Positions 1 through 5,504 of a stretch of 5,888 bases of DNA are shown here, one piece after another. The stretch is from DATBFU01 sp046735265. GTDB lineage: Bacteria; Acidobacteriota; Thermoanaerobaculia; UBA5066; Gp7-AA6. The first letter of the stretch is position 1; each line of letters begins with the position of its first letter. Position numbers and translations under genes: made by a program. The stretch spans positions 1-5,888 of the forward strand of contig JBKPSZ010000341.1 in the NCBI GenBank assembly GCA_046735265.1, written 5' to 3'. Under the pieces are notes generated by a model. It was not told where the DNA came from. It saw only the letters and a list, made by a program, of their open reading frames with translations, and searched no databases.

Positions 1-381
1 GCGGACGAGACGCTCGGCCGCCGAAAGGAGGATCGCGACGTGGCCGTCGTGCCCGCAGGCGTGCATCTTCCCCGGTTCGCTCGAGGCATAGTCCGCGGCC
101 GTCGCTTCCGAAAGCGGGAGCGCGTCCATGTCGGCGCGGAGGAGGATGCGGTGGGCCGATCCGTCTCCCGGATCCGCCGTGACGCCGGTCCTGCCCACGC
201 CGGGACGCGGCTCGAGGTTCAGTCGCCGCAGGCGATCGACGACGACTCCGGCCGTGCGACGCTCCTCGAAGGCGAGCTCCGGGTGCCGATGGAGATCGCG
301 CCGCGTGGCGACCAGGCTCTCCCGTTCGGCCGGGGAGAGGCCGTCGATGACGCTCGCGAGCGTGCTCGGAGTTTCGCTCAT
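1..381 (-). CDS. M20D-family metallo-amidohydrolase (hippurate hydrolase / N-acyl amino acid deacylase type), N-terminal part
   Basis: Only the first 127 residues lie in the window; the reading frame runs off the left edge. These zinc or manganese hydrolases cleave the amide bond of N-acyl amino acids or related conjugates in the cytoplasm. Visible family signatures are DLHRHPELAFEE (residues 29-40), LLRADMDALPL (80-90) and MHACGHDGHVAILL (106-119). In the last, C109 and H111 match the metal-binding Cys and His of the M20D group, and D84 falls in the conserved RADMDALP segment. The ATG at 381 is chosen because the protein then begins at the usual distance before the RHPE motif; no Shine-Dalgarno sequence precedes it. 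It is divergent from the SirB1-type gene across 52 bp. Family assignment is firm. The substrate cannot be told from this half, and the remaining metal ligands and dimerisation domain are outside the window. Confidence 0.93.
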   Translation of the reverse strand, partial: MSETPSTLASVIDGLSPAERESLVATRRDLHRHPELAFEERRTAGVVVDRLRRLNLEPRPGVGRTGVTADPGDGSAHRILLRADMDALPLSEATAADYASSEPGKMHACGHDGHVAILLSAAERLVR

Positions 382-391
382 GCGCGGCGCG

Positions 392-397
392 AGAATA
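392..397 (-). promoter_or_regulatory. Candidate -10 element for the amidohydrolase gene
   Basis: On the minus strand this reads TATTCT, a TANNNT hexamer, ending 10 nt before the ATG at 381. A transcript starting about 7 nt downstream would have a leader of only a few bases. No convincing -35 or Shine-Dalgarno sequence is seen. It fits the pattern at the other first genes of this window, though its spacing is the loosest of the four. Confidence 0.4.
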
Positions 398-421
398 CCG
401 CCCCTTCCCCGGACGCGGAAA

Positions 422-427
422 TATGAT
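422..427 (+). promoter_or_regulatory. Candidate -10 element for a leaderless SirB1-DUF2203 transcript
   Basis: TATGAT, one base from the sigma-70 consensus TATAAT, ends 6 nt before the GTG at 434. Transcription starting about 7 nt downstream would begin at the start codon itself. The purine-rich GGAGG at 428-432 is only 1 nt from the GTG, too close to act as a Shine-Dalgarno sequence. No clear -35 is present. It sits in the 52-bp divergent gap, back to back with the candidate element at 392-397. Confidence 0.5.
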
Positions 428-433
428 GGAGGC

Positions 434-1579
434 GTGCCGCGGACGGAAGTTCCACAGGAGACCGTCGAGGCTTTCGGCCGGCTCGGCCGGTCGAGCCCGA
501 TCGACGTCTTCGAGGGCGCGCTTCTGGTGTCGCGCCTGATCGACCCTCACGCCGACGTCGAGAAGGCGCGGGAGCGAGTGGCGGGTCTCGCGAATCGGGT
601 GGCTGCTCGCCGCGCCGCCGGGACGGCCCCCCTCGAAGCGCTCCGGGAGATCCTCTTCGAGGAGGAAGGCTTCGCGGGGGATTCGGAATCCTACGACGAG
701 CCGCCGAACTGCTCCGTCGTCCACGCCCTGACGGTCCGACGCGGCATGCCGATCACCCTTTCGATCCTCGTGCAGGAGGTGGGACGGCGTTCGGGCGTGG
801 AGCTCGAGGGGGTGGGGTTGCCGGGACACTTCGTGCTCGGCGGCGACGGGCTTCCCGACGGCCTCTACCTCGATCCCTTTCATGGCGGGGTCGTCTGCGA
901 CGCCGAAGAGCTCGGCCGGCGCGTCTCGGAGATCTTCGGCACGGAGATCGCGCTCTCGCCGGACGCCTTCGCGCCCGATCGTCCCGTCTCGATCCTGCGT
1001 CGCGTCCTGTCCAACCTGCGCCGCTCCTTCGAGCGGCGTCACCGGTACGAGGAGGCGCTCGGCGTCGTGGACTGCGCCGAGGCTCTCGATCCGAGCGACC
1101 CATCCGTGATGCGGGAGCGGGGCCTCCTTCTCCTCAAGGCGGGCGAGCCGCTCCAGGCGCTCGAAGCCCTCGAGGAATACCGGCGCGCGGCGTCAGGGGA
1201 AGACGCGGACGCGGTGGCGAAGCTCATCGCGACGGTGCGCGCCGAAGAGGAGAACCCGGAGTCCTCGGGCGGCTCGCGACGGATCTTCACCCTGGGAGAA
1301 GCCCGCGCGCTTCTCCCGCGGGTCCGGGAGCGCACGTCCGAAGCGGTAAACCGTTACGCAAGCCTCGGCGAGGGAAACGAGGCGTCGGAGGAGGAGCGTC
1401 AGACAATCCTCTCCGAATGGGCGAAGGAGATGACAGATCTCGGCGTCGAGATCAAGGGCCTCTGGCTCGTCGACTTCGACTCGGGCGCCGGCTACTACTG
1501 CTGGAAGTATCCGGAGCCGTCGCTCGACTACTTCCACGGGTACGAAGAGGGTTTCGCGGGAAGGCTGCCGCTGCAGTGA
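434..1579 (+). CDS. SirB1-type transglutaminase-like/TPR protein fused to a C-terminal DUF2203 domain
   Basis: A 381-residue protein. Residues about 25-180 form the SirB1 N-terminal transglutaminase-like domain: PNCSVVHALTVRRGMPITLS (91-110), VGLPGHFVLGG (127-137) and LYLDPFHGG (144-152) are its hallmarks, with H132 and D147 as candidate catalytic-type residues and C93 where, from memory, many relatives carry Asn. Residues about 186-270 are helical, TPR-like repeats typical of the SirB1 C-terminus (VSILRRVLSNLRRSFERR, then EALGVVDCAEALDP). A short acidic/glycine linker (271-282) leads to a DUF2203-like domain at about 284-380: RIFTLGEARALLPRVRER at the start and YFHGYEEGFAGRLPL at the end. 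DUF2203 is usually a separate protein of about 120-130 residues. The GTG start at 434 is preferred because it puts the SirB1 domain near the N-terminus and has a -10-like TATGAT 6 nt upstream. The frame stays open far upstream only because it is antisense to the amidohydrolase gene. The biochemical role of either family is poorly known. Confidence 0.88.
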   Translation: MPRTEVPQETVEAFGRLGRSSPIDVFEGALLVSRLIDPHADVEKARERVAGLANRVAARRAAGTAPLEALREILFEEEGFAGDSESYDEPPNCSVVHALTVRRGMPITLSILVQEVGRRSGVELEGVGLPGHFVLGGDGLPDGLYLDPFHGGVVCDAEELGRRVSEIFGTEIALSPDAFAPDRPVSILRRVLSNLRRSFERRHRYEEALGVVDCAEALDPSDPSVMRERGLLLLKAGEPLQALEALEEYRRAASGEDADAVAKLIATVRAEEENPESSGGSRRIFTLGEARALLPRVRERTSEAVNRYASLGEGNEASEEERQTILSEWAKEMTDLGVEIKGLWLVDFDSGAGYYCWKYPEPSLDYFHGYEEGFAGRLPLQ

Positions 1580-1682
1580 GTCGCCGCTGCGGACGAGTCG
1601 CCTCTCCGGATGCAGGGGTGGGGCTCGTCGCCGCCCGCGGTGATCGGAGTAGCGACGCGGCGTGCGCCCGGGCCGGTGTTGC

Positions 1683-1703
1683 GGGCGGCCGCGAGGGCCG
1701 CCC
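1683..1703. repeat. Perfect GC-rich palindrome in the convergent gap: possible bidirectional terminator or dispersed palindromic repeat
   Basis: GGGCGGCC (1683-1690) and GGCCGCCC (1696-1703) form a perfect 8-bp stem around the 5-nt loop GCGAG, followed by CTACCC. It lies in the 177-bp gap (1580-1756) between the 3' ends of the SirB1-DUF2203 gene and the UPF0173 gene, where a shared terminator is expected, but no T-run follows on either strand. From memory, GGGCGRCC...GGYCGCCCCTAC-type palindromes recur as dispersed intergenic repeats in several GC-rich bacterial genomes, so a REP-like element is an equally good reading. No other copy is seen in this window. I see no gene in the rest of the gap. 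Confidence 0.5.
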
Positions 1704-1756
1704 CTACCCAGGAAGGTGAAACGCCTCGGCGTGAAGCCGTCTGTCGGCGCCTCGGG

Positions 1757-2473
1757 CTAAGGCCACGATTCCCCGGGCTCGAGCTCGATCACCTCCGTCG
1801 GGACGCCCCGGGCGGCGAGCTCCCGCCGGAGCGCGCCGGGATTCCCGGACAGCGCCGGGAACGTGCCCCAGTGTATGGGAATGACTCGCGGGGCGGCGAG
1901 CAGTCGGCAGGCGACGGCGGCGGCCGCGGGGTCCATCGTGTAGAAGCCGCCGACGGGCAGCAACACCACGTCCGGCGGATCGAGCTCCCGCAGGATCGCC
2001 ATGTCGGAGAAAACGTCCGTGTCGCCGGCGTGGTAGACGCGGAATCCGTCCTCGAAGGTGAAGACGTAGCCGCACGGATCGCCGGGAAAGTTGCGATCGC
2101 CTCCCGCCCCGGACGTCCCCGAGGAGTGAACCGCGTGAGTCATCCGGACGCGGACGCCGGCGACCGTTTGGGTGCCCCCCTTGTTCATTCCGGAGACCTT
2201 CGGCGCGCCCGCCGCCTCGCAGTGGAGCGTGAGCTCGAAGATGCCGACGACCGTCGCCCCGCTTCGCTTTGCGAGGTCGATCCCGTCGTCTCCGAAGTGG
2301 TCGAAGTGCCCGTGGGTCGCGACGACGGCGTCGAGGCGGCCGTAGTCGAATCCGCGCGGGAACCGGGGATTGTTGGCGATCCAGGGGTCCACCGCGAGGC
2401 GCGCGCCGCCGGGGGATTCGAGGAGGAACGCGGCGTGGCCGAGCCAGGTGATCCGTCCGCCGAAGCGTCTCAT
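1757..2473 (-). CDS. UPF0173 / UlaG-like metal-dependent hydrolase (metallo-beta-lactamase fold)
   Basis: A 238-residue cytoplasmic protein with the full set of UPF0173 landmarks. These are ITWLGHAAFLLES (8-20), the metal-binding ATHGHFDHFGDD (52-63; H54, H56, D58, H59), MNKGG (96-100), MTHAVHSS (111-118), the PCGYVF strand (133-138), YHAGDTDVF (147-155; D151), LLPVGGFYTMDP (171-182) and IPIHWGTFP (198-206; H201). These supply the ligands expected for a two-metal site. The family is related to UlaG lactonase, but the substrates of most members are unknown. The ATG at 2473 fits the family N-terminus (MRRFGGRITWLGHA). It lies 19 nt behind the methionine sulfoxide reductase stop codon, so co-transcription is likely, although no Shine-Dalgarno sequence is evident. 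Its 3' end faces the convergent SirB1-DUF2203 gene. Confidence 0.92.
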   Translation of the reverse strand: MRRFGGRITWLGHAAFLLESPGGARLAVDPWIANNPRFPRGFDYGRLDAVVATHGHFDHFGDDGIDLAKRSGATVVGIFELTLHCEAAGAPKVSGMNKGGTQTVAGVRVRMTHAVHSSGTSGAGGDRNFPGDPCGYVFTFEDGFRVYHAGDTDVFSDMAILRELDPPDVVLLPVGGFYTMDPAAAAVACRLLAAPRVIPIHWGTFPALSGNPGALRRELAARGVPTEVIELEPGESWP

Positions 2474-2492
2474 CGATCCGGGCGGGCCGCGG

Positions 2493-3002
2493 TCACGGGC
2501 GTGGCGCGGCGAGGCTGTCCCAGTCCACGCGGGCCGTCAGGGCACGGACGAAGTTCTCCAGGCCCGCGCGATCTTCGTCGTCGAATCGGCCGACCTCCGG
2601 GGAGTCGACGTCGAGGACACCGCGCAGCCGCTCCCCCTCGAGGATCGGTACGACGATCTCCGACCGCGAGGCGAAGTCGCACGCGATGTGACCGGGGAAG
2701 GCGTCCACGTCCGGGACGACGACGGTCTCCCGCTTCGCGGCGGCGGTTCCGCAAACCCCGCGCCCGAGCGGGATGCGGACACAGGCCGTCTTCCCCTGGA
2801 ACGGGCCGAGCACGAGCTCACCCCCCTTCAGGAGGTAAAAGCCGCACCAGTTGACCCGGTCGAGCGCGTCCTTGAGCAACGCTCCGGCGTTGGCCAGATT
2901 GGCCAGAGCATCCGGCTCGCCGGCGAGGAGGGCCTCGACCGCGCCGGCCAGGTCCCGGTAGAGATCCGGCTTCGGCTGGGATCGGTCGACCGCTTCGAAC
3001 AC
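2493..3002 (-). CDS. msrC: Free methionine-(R)-sulfoxide reductase (fRMsr, GAF domain)
   Basis: This 169-residue cytoplasmic protein is a single GAF domain that reduces free methionine-(R)-sulfoxide to methionine, normally with thioredoxin as electron donor. The diagnostic regions are VNWCGFYLL (50-58), GPFQGKTACVRIPLGRGVCGTAA (66-88), AFPGHIACDFASRSEIVVP (101-119) and GVLDVDSPEVGRFDDED (128-144). C74, C84 and C108 have the same spacing (10 and 24) as Cys84, Cys94 and Cys118 of the E. coli enzyme, and E115, D131 and D133 match its substrate-binding acidic residues at the same offset. All redox and binding residues appear intact. Translation starts at a GTG (3002) with a -10-like TAGAAT 6 nt upstream and no Shine-Dalgarno sequence. 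It lies 23 nt behind the phosphoesterase gene and 19 nt ahead of the UPF0173 gene, so it may be read both from the upstream promoter and from its own. Confidence 0.95.
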   Translation of the reverse strand: MFEAVDRSQPKPDLYRDLAGAVEALLAGEPDALANLANAGALLKDALDRVNWCGFYLLKGGELVLGPFQGKTACVRIPLGRGVCGTAAAKRETVVVPDVDAFPGHIACDFASRSEIVVPILEGERLRGVLDVDSPEVGRFDDEDRAGLENFVRALTARVDWDSLAAPRP

Positions 3003-3008
3003 GGGCGG

Positions 3009-3014
3009 ATTCTA
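3009..3014 (-). promoter_or_regulatory. Candidate -10 element for a leaderless msrC transcript
   Basis: On the minus strand this reads TAGAAT, one mismatch from TATAAT, and ends 6 nt before the GTG start at 3002. It occupies the 23-nt gap between the phosphoesterase stop (3026) and msrC, so it could give msrC and the UPF0173 gene a promoter of their own. No Shine-Dalgarno sequence lies between it and the GTG. No clear -35 was recognised; any would lie inside the phosphoesterase coding end. Confidence 0.5.
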
Positions 3015-3025
3015 TCCACGCCCCG

Positions 3026-4165
3026 TCAGGGCGGATCGAGCGGCAGGTATTCGCCGTCGTCGATCTCCGAGCCGCGGACGGTGTAGATGAAGAGGCCGGA
3101 AGGCACCGCCTCGCCGGCGGGGTGATCCACGGCGGGCGCGGTGTGGAAGCGGGTTTCGCCCCCCTCGTAGAGCCGGAGCCGTTCGCCCGTGTGCGTGTGC
3201 CCCTGCAGCGCGAGCGTCCACCGGTAGGGTTTCAGGATCTCGGCGAGCGCCGGGACGTTCCGAACGACGTGCCGATAGAACGTCACGCCGTTGACGGTCT
3301 GGAGCGTGCGGGCCGGCCCGTCGGGGATCATCTCGTCGCTGAATTTCCCGGTCCGGAAGGGCACATGGCCGGCGGTCACGACGGTCGTGCCGGGCTTGAC
3401 GTGCGCGAGGTCCTGCTTCAGCCAGGCGAGCTCGTCGTCCTCGAGCAGGCCGTAGTACCAGAGGTCGTCGATGCCGAGCGTGTCGAGGATCACGAAGTGG
3501 ATCGGGCCGCGGTCGAAGGCGAAGTAGCGCGGCCCGAGGAGCTGTTCGAACATCGCCTTTCCGTAGGAGGGGTTCTTGGGGGAGACCAGGCTCAAGTGGC
3601 GCTCGATGCCGAAGATGTCGTGGTTCCCCGGGGCCGATCGCAGCGGCATCGGCGATTTCGCCGCCTCGGCGGCGTAGAGCTCCATGCGGGCACGCGCCGT
3701 CGCCTCGTCGACGCGGAGCGCGTCCCGGTTCAGATCGCCCGTCACGATCGCGAACTCGGGCCGGCGGCTCTGCGCCAGGGCGAGGGCCTTTCGCATGCGC
3801 TCGACGTTCGCGGGCTCGACGTGCGTGTCGGAGAGGTGCGCGAAGCGCCACGTCGCCGGCACGGGGTTCGGTGCGAGGGCGAAGTCGATCGCGGCCGCCG
3901 TCTTCGAGTGCCAGGCTGAGGTCGCGCGGCGGTCTCCCGGCGTCACCACGAAGACGTTTCGCGCCGTCGCGTTCAGCCGGTAGGACCCGTCCGGTCCGGT
4001 TTCGACGACTTCGACGCCGTCGGAGACGACCACGCCGGGCAGACCCTTCTCGCCGGCGTCCCGGCGCCCGTTTCCGTTGGCGTCTTCGAACACGAGACCC
4101 GAAACGACGGTCGCGGCGAGGAGGAGCGTCGAGCCGAAGATCATGACGCGTTCACGCAACGACAT
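3026..4165 (-). CDS. Secreted calcineurin-like metallophosphoesterase with N-terminal SdrD_B/MetallophosN-like domain
   Basis: A 379-residue protein predicted to be exported. MSLRERV followed by a hydrophobic stretch (about 8-22, ending VVSG) looks like a signal peptide. Residues about 23-100 form a small beta-sandwich resembling SdrD_B/MetallophosN. It contains DANGNGRRDAGE (28-39), a textbook EF-hand-type calcium loop with ligands D28, N30, N32, D36 and E39, then GLPGVVVSDG (41-50) and TGPDGSYRL (56-64). The catalytic domain (about 105-345) has all metallophosphoesterase blocks: LSDTHV (D113, H115), VTGDLNRD (D144), APGNHD (N181, H182), TAGHVPF (H267) and LQGHTHTGE (H323, H325). A two-metal phosphoester hydrolase acting outside the cytoplasm is therefore expected; the substrate is not evident. 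The ATG at 4165 is chosen because it gives a charged n-region before the hydrophobic segment. A TTG two codons in is a weaker alternative. It heads the three-gene minus-strand run. Confidence 0.92.
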   Translation of the reverse strand: MSLRERVMIFGSTLLLAATVVSGLVFEDANGNGRRDAGEKGLPGVVVSDGVEVVETGPDGSYRLNATARNVFVVTPGDRRATSAWHSKTAAAIDFALAPNPVPATWRFAHLSDTHVEPANVERMRKALALAQSRRPEFAIVTGDLNRDALRVDEATARARMELYAAEAAKSPMPLRSAPGNHDIFGIERHLSLVSPKNPSYGKAMFEQLLGPRYFAFDRGPIHFVILDTLGIDDLWYYGLLEDDELAWLKQDLAHVKPGTTVVTAGHVPFRTGKFSDEMIPDGPARTLQTVNGVTFYRHVVRNVPALAEILKPYRWTLALQGHTHTGERLRLYEGGETRFHTAPAVDHPAGEAVPSGLFIYTVRGSEIDDGEYLPLDPP

Positions 4166-4209
4166 TGTATCGAGGCGAGGACTCGCGGGAACGCGGCGCC
4201 GCTCTCGGT

Positions 4210-4215
4210 TACGAT
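4210..4215 (+). promoter_or_regulatory. Candidate -10 element for a leaderless exporter transcript
   Basis: TACGAT, a TANNNT hexamer, ends 8 nt before the ATG at 4224, so the transcript would start at or within a base or two of the start codon. No Shine-Dalgarno sequence lies between (CCGCGGCG). It sits in the 58-bp divergent gap with the phosphoesterase gene. No TTGACA-like -35 is visible. On the opposite strand TACAAT (4164-4169) overlaps the phosphoesterase ATG itself, so that gene's promoter is unclear. Confidence 0.45.
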
Positions 4216-4223
4216 CCGCGGCG

Positions 4224-5156
4224 ATGACCGCGCGCGCGACAGCCCCGATGACGACGCGCGGTCGCCGGCTCACCGTCTATCTCCTCTGCTGCGCGGTGTG
4301 GGGATCGACGTGGCTCGTCATCAAGATCGGTTTGCGAGACCTCCCGCCGTTCCACTTCGCCGCGATGCGCATGGGTCTGGCGTGTCTCCTGATGGCCCCT
4401 TTCGCGCTCGGCGGGTCGCGGCTCGCCGTCGGCCGCGACGAGCGTCTCTGGATCGGCATCTGCGGGTTTCTGCAGATCGGCGTCGCTTACGCCCTCGTGT
4501 TCACGGCGTCGCAGTGGATCCCGTCGAGCCTGGCGGCGCTCCTCTTCTGCACCTTTCCGATCTGGGTCGGTGTCTTCGGCCACTTTCTCTTGCCGGGCGA
4601 GCCGTTGACGGCGCGCACGCTCGCCGCTTCAGTTCTCGGGCTCGCGGGCGTCGCGGTGATCCAGGGGCCCGAGGCCCTCGCGGCCCTGCGCGAGAAACCG
4701 GGAGCGCTCTTCCTCGGCGGTTTGTGCGTGCTCGGTTCGGCGGTCGTGTCCGCGATCGCGAACGTCTTGAACAAGCGTCACTTCGCGGCGGTCTCACCGA
4801 ACCTGAACGTCTGGGGTCAGACGCTGGTCGGCTCGATGTTTCTCGCGATTCTGGCCGCCGTCTTCGAGAGGGGGGCGCCGCTTCGATGGACGGCGAGCGC
4901 CATCGCGTCTCTCGGTTATCTGGCGCTCTTCGGGACGGCCCTCGCGTTCGCCGGCCTGTTCTGGCTCATTCCCCGGGTGCCGGTCGCCGTCATCGGCACG
5001 ATCCCGCTGACCGATACGGTCATCGCGCTCCTCCTCGGCGCCGCGGTGCTCGGCGAGCGCCTCTCGGCGCGCGTTCTCGCCGGCGGCGCGATCATCCTCG
5101 CGGGCGTCGTGCTCGCGATCACGACGCGACGGTCCACCGGCGCCGCGTCCGCCTAG
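4224..5156 (+). CDS. EamA/DMT-superfamily transporter (RhaT/YdcZ-like exporter)
   Basis: A 310-residue integral membrane protein with about ten transmembrane helices arranged as two EamA repeats, the usual size and layout of drug/metabolite exporters. Repeat 1 begins with RLTVYLLCCAVWGSTWLVIKIGL (15-37), including the characteristic WGSTW-x-x-IK motif, then FHFAAMRMGLACLLMAPF (43-60) and ASQWIPSSLAALLFCTFPIWV (95-115). Repeat 2 runs from about 161 to 300 and ends with VIGTIPLTDTVIALLLGAAVLGERLSARVLAGGAIILAG, the conserved P...G...LGE end block. Such proteins export amino acids, other small metabolites or drugs; the substrate cannot be assigned. The ATG at 4224 is preferred to the in-frame ATG at 4248 because of the -10-like TACGAT upstream. 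The frame is open for 49 more codons upstream, but those are antisense to the phosphoesterase signal-peptide region. Its stop overlaps the stop of the convergent small membrane protein gene. Confidence 0.93.
   Translation: MTARATAPMTTRGRRLTVYLLCCAVWGSTWLVIKIGLRDLPPFHFAAMRMGLACLLMAPFALGGSRLAVGRDERLWIGICGFLQIGVAYALVFTASQWIPSSLAALLFCTFPIWVGVFGHFLLPGEPLTARTLAASVLGLAGVAVIQGPEALAALREKPGALFLGGLCVLGSAVVSAIANVLNKRHFAAVSPNLNVWGQTLVGSMFLAILAAVFERGAPLRWTASAIASLGYLALFGTALAFAGLFWLIPRVPVAVIGTIPLTDTVIALLLGAAVLGERLSARVLAGGAIILAGVVLAITTRRSTGAASA
5153..5156. other. Shared CTAG: overlapping stop codons of two convergent genes
   Basis: The palindrome CTAG supplies TAG to the plus-strand exporter (5154-5156) and TAG to the minus-strand membrane protein gene (5155-5153). 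The two genes overlap by exactly 4 bp tail to tail, leaving no room for an intergenic terminator. Confidence 0.9.
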
Positions 5157-5473
5157 GGTCCGGGGCCTCCGCGGACGAGGCGCGCGAGCAGATAGACGAG
5201 CCTCGCGACGAGGGCCAGGGCCGGCAGAGCGGCGATCGCGAACACCGTTCGCACGACTCCGCGCCGGCCGCGAGACACGCCGAGCCAGAGCAGGGCTTCG
5301 AGCGAGACGAAGATCACGATCGCGAGGCACGAGAAGCCGTTCGCCATGCCCCGCTGTGGGTCGTCCGAGGGGGAGAAAAGCGCGTAGAGGGCGAACGCCA
5401 TGTAGCCGACGAGCAACAGGGCGGCGACGCTCGCCATCCAGTCCCACTTCCCCGGAGGCTTTCGATCGGGCAT
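5153..5473 (-). CDS. Small three-helix membrane protein downstream of cytochrome oxidase subunit IV, family not recognised
   Basis: A 106-residue protein I do not recognise. It has a charged N-terminus (MPDRKPPGKWDW), three hydrophobic segments at about 12-33, 45-66 and 76-97, an acidic/proline loop (FSPSDDPQRG, 33-42) and a basic, Gly/Pro-rich C-terminus. A weak Shine-Dalgarno (GAAGG on the minus strand, 5484-5488) lies 10 nt before the ATG at 5473. The start is 31 nt behind the stop of the subunit IV gene on the same strand, with a small 5-bp hairpin (CCGCC/GGCGG, 5491-5503) between them. Codon bias looks like that of its neighbours, and the hydrophobic pattern argues that it is a real gene. 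By position it is the last gene of the oxidase operon and may be an accessory or assembly membrane protein. That role is inferred from position only. Confidence 0.75.
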   Translation of the reverse strand: MPDRKPPGKWDWMASVAALLLVGYMAFALYALFSPSDDPQRGMANGFSCLAIVIFVSLEALLWLGVSRGRRGVVRTVFAIAALPALALVARLVYLLARLVRGGPGP

Positions 5474-5504
5474 CGGGGCAGAGCCTTCGGCCGCCGTCGG
5501 CGGA

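Noticed and set aside
40..426. A 128-codon plus-strand frame at the left edge
   Set aside because: It is antisense to the amidohydrolase, whose HACGHDGH and RADMDALP motifs show that the minus strand is the coding one.
428..432. GGAGG as a ribosome binding site for the SirB1-DUF2203 gene
   Set aside because: Only 1 nt separates it from the GTG at 434, and no in-frame start codon lies 5-10 nt downstream of it.
1610..2854. A 414-codon open frame on the plus strand
   Set aside because: It runs antisense to the well-supported UPF0173 gene and most of msrC, its product is Arg/Gly/Pro-rich with no recognisable motif, and long antisense frames are common at this GC content.
3012..3851. A 279-codon minus-strand frame inside the phosphoesterase
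   Set aside because: Same strand but shifted frame, with an Arg/Pro-rich translation. It is a shadow of the real gene.
3122..3919. A 265-codon open frame on the plus strand
   Set aside because: It lies wholly antisense to the phosphoesterase, whose catalytic motifs are all intact, and shows no family motif of its own.
4164..4169. TACAAT (minus strand) as the -10 element of the phosphoesterase
   Set aside because: It overlaps the chosen ATG. Using it would force a start further in, giving either a TTG start with a spacer that is too short or an ATG start whose signal peptide lacks basic residues. It may be coincidence.
5491..5503. Hairpin CCGCC-GTC-GGCGG between the subunit IV and small membrane protein genes
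   Set aside because: The stem is only 5 bp, with no T-run, in very GC-rich DNA, so it is not convincing as a terminator or attenuator.
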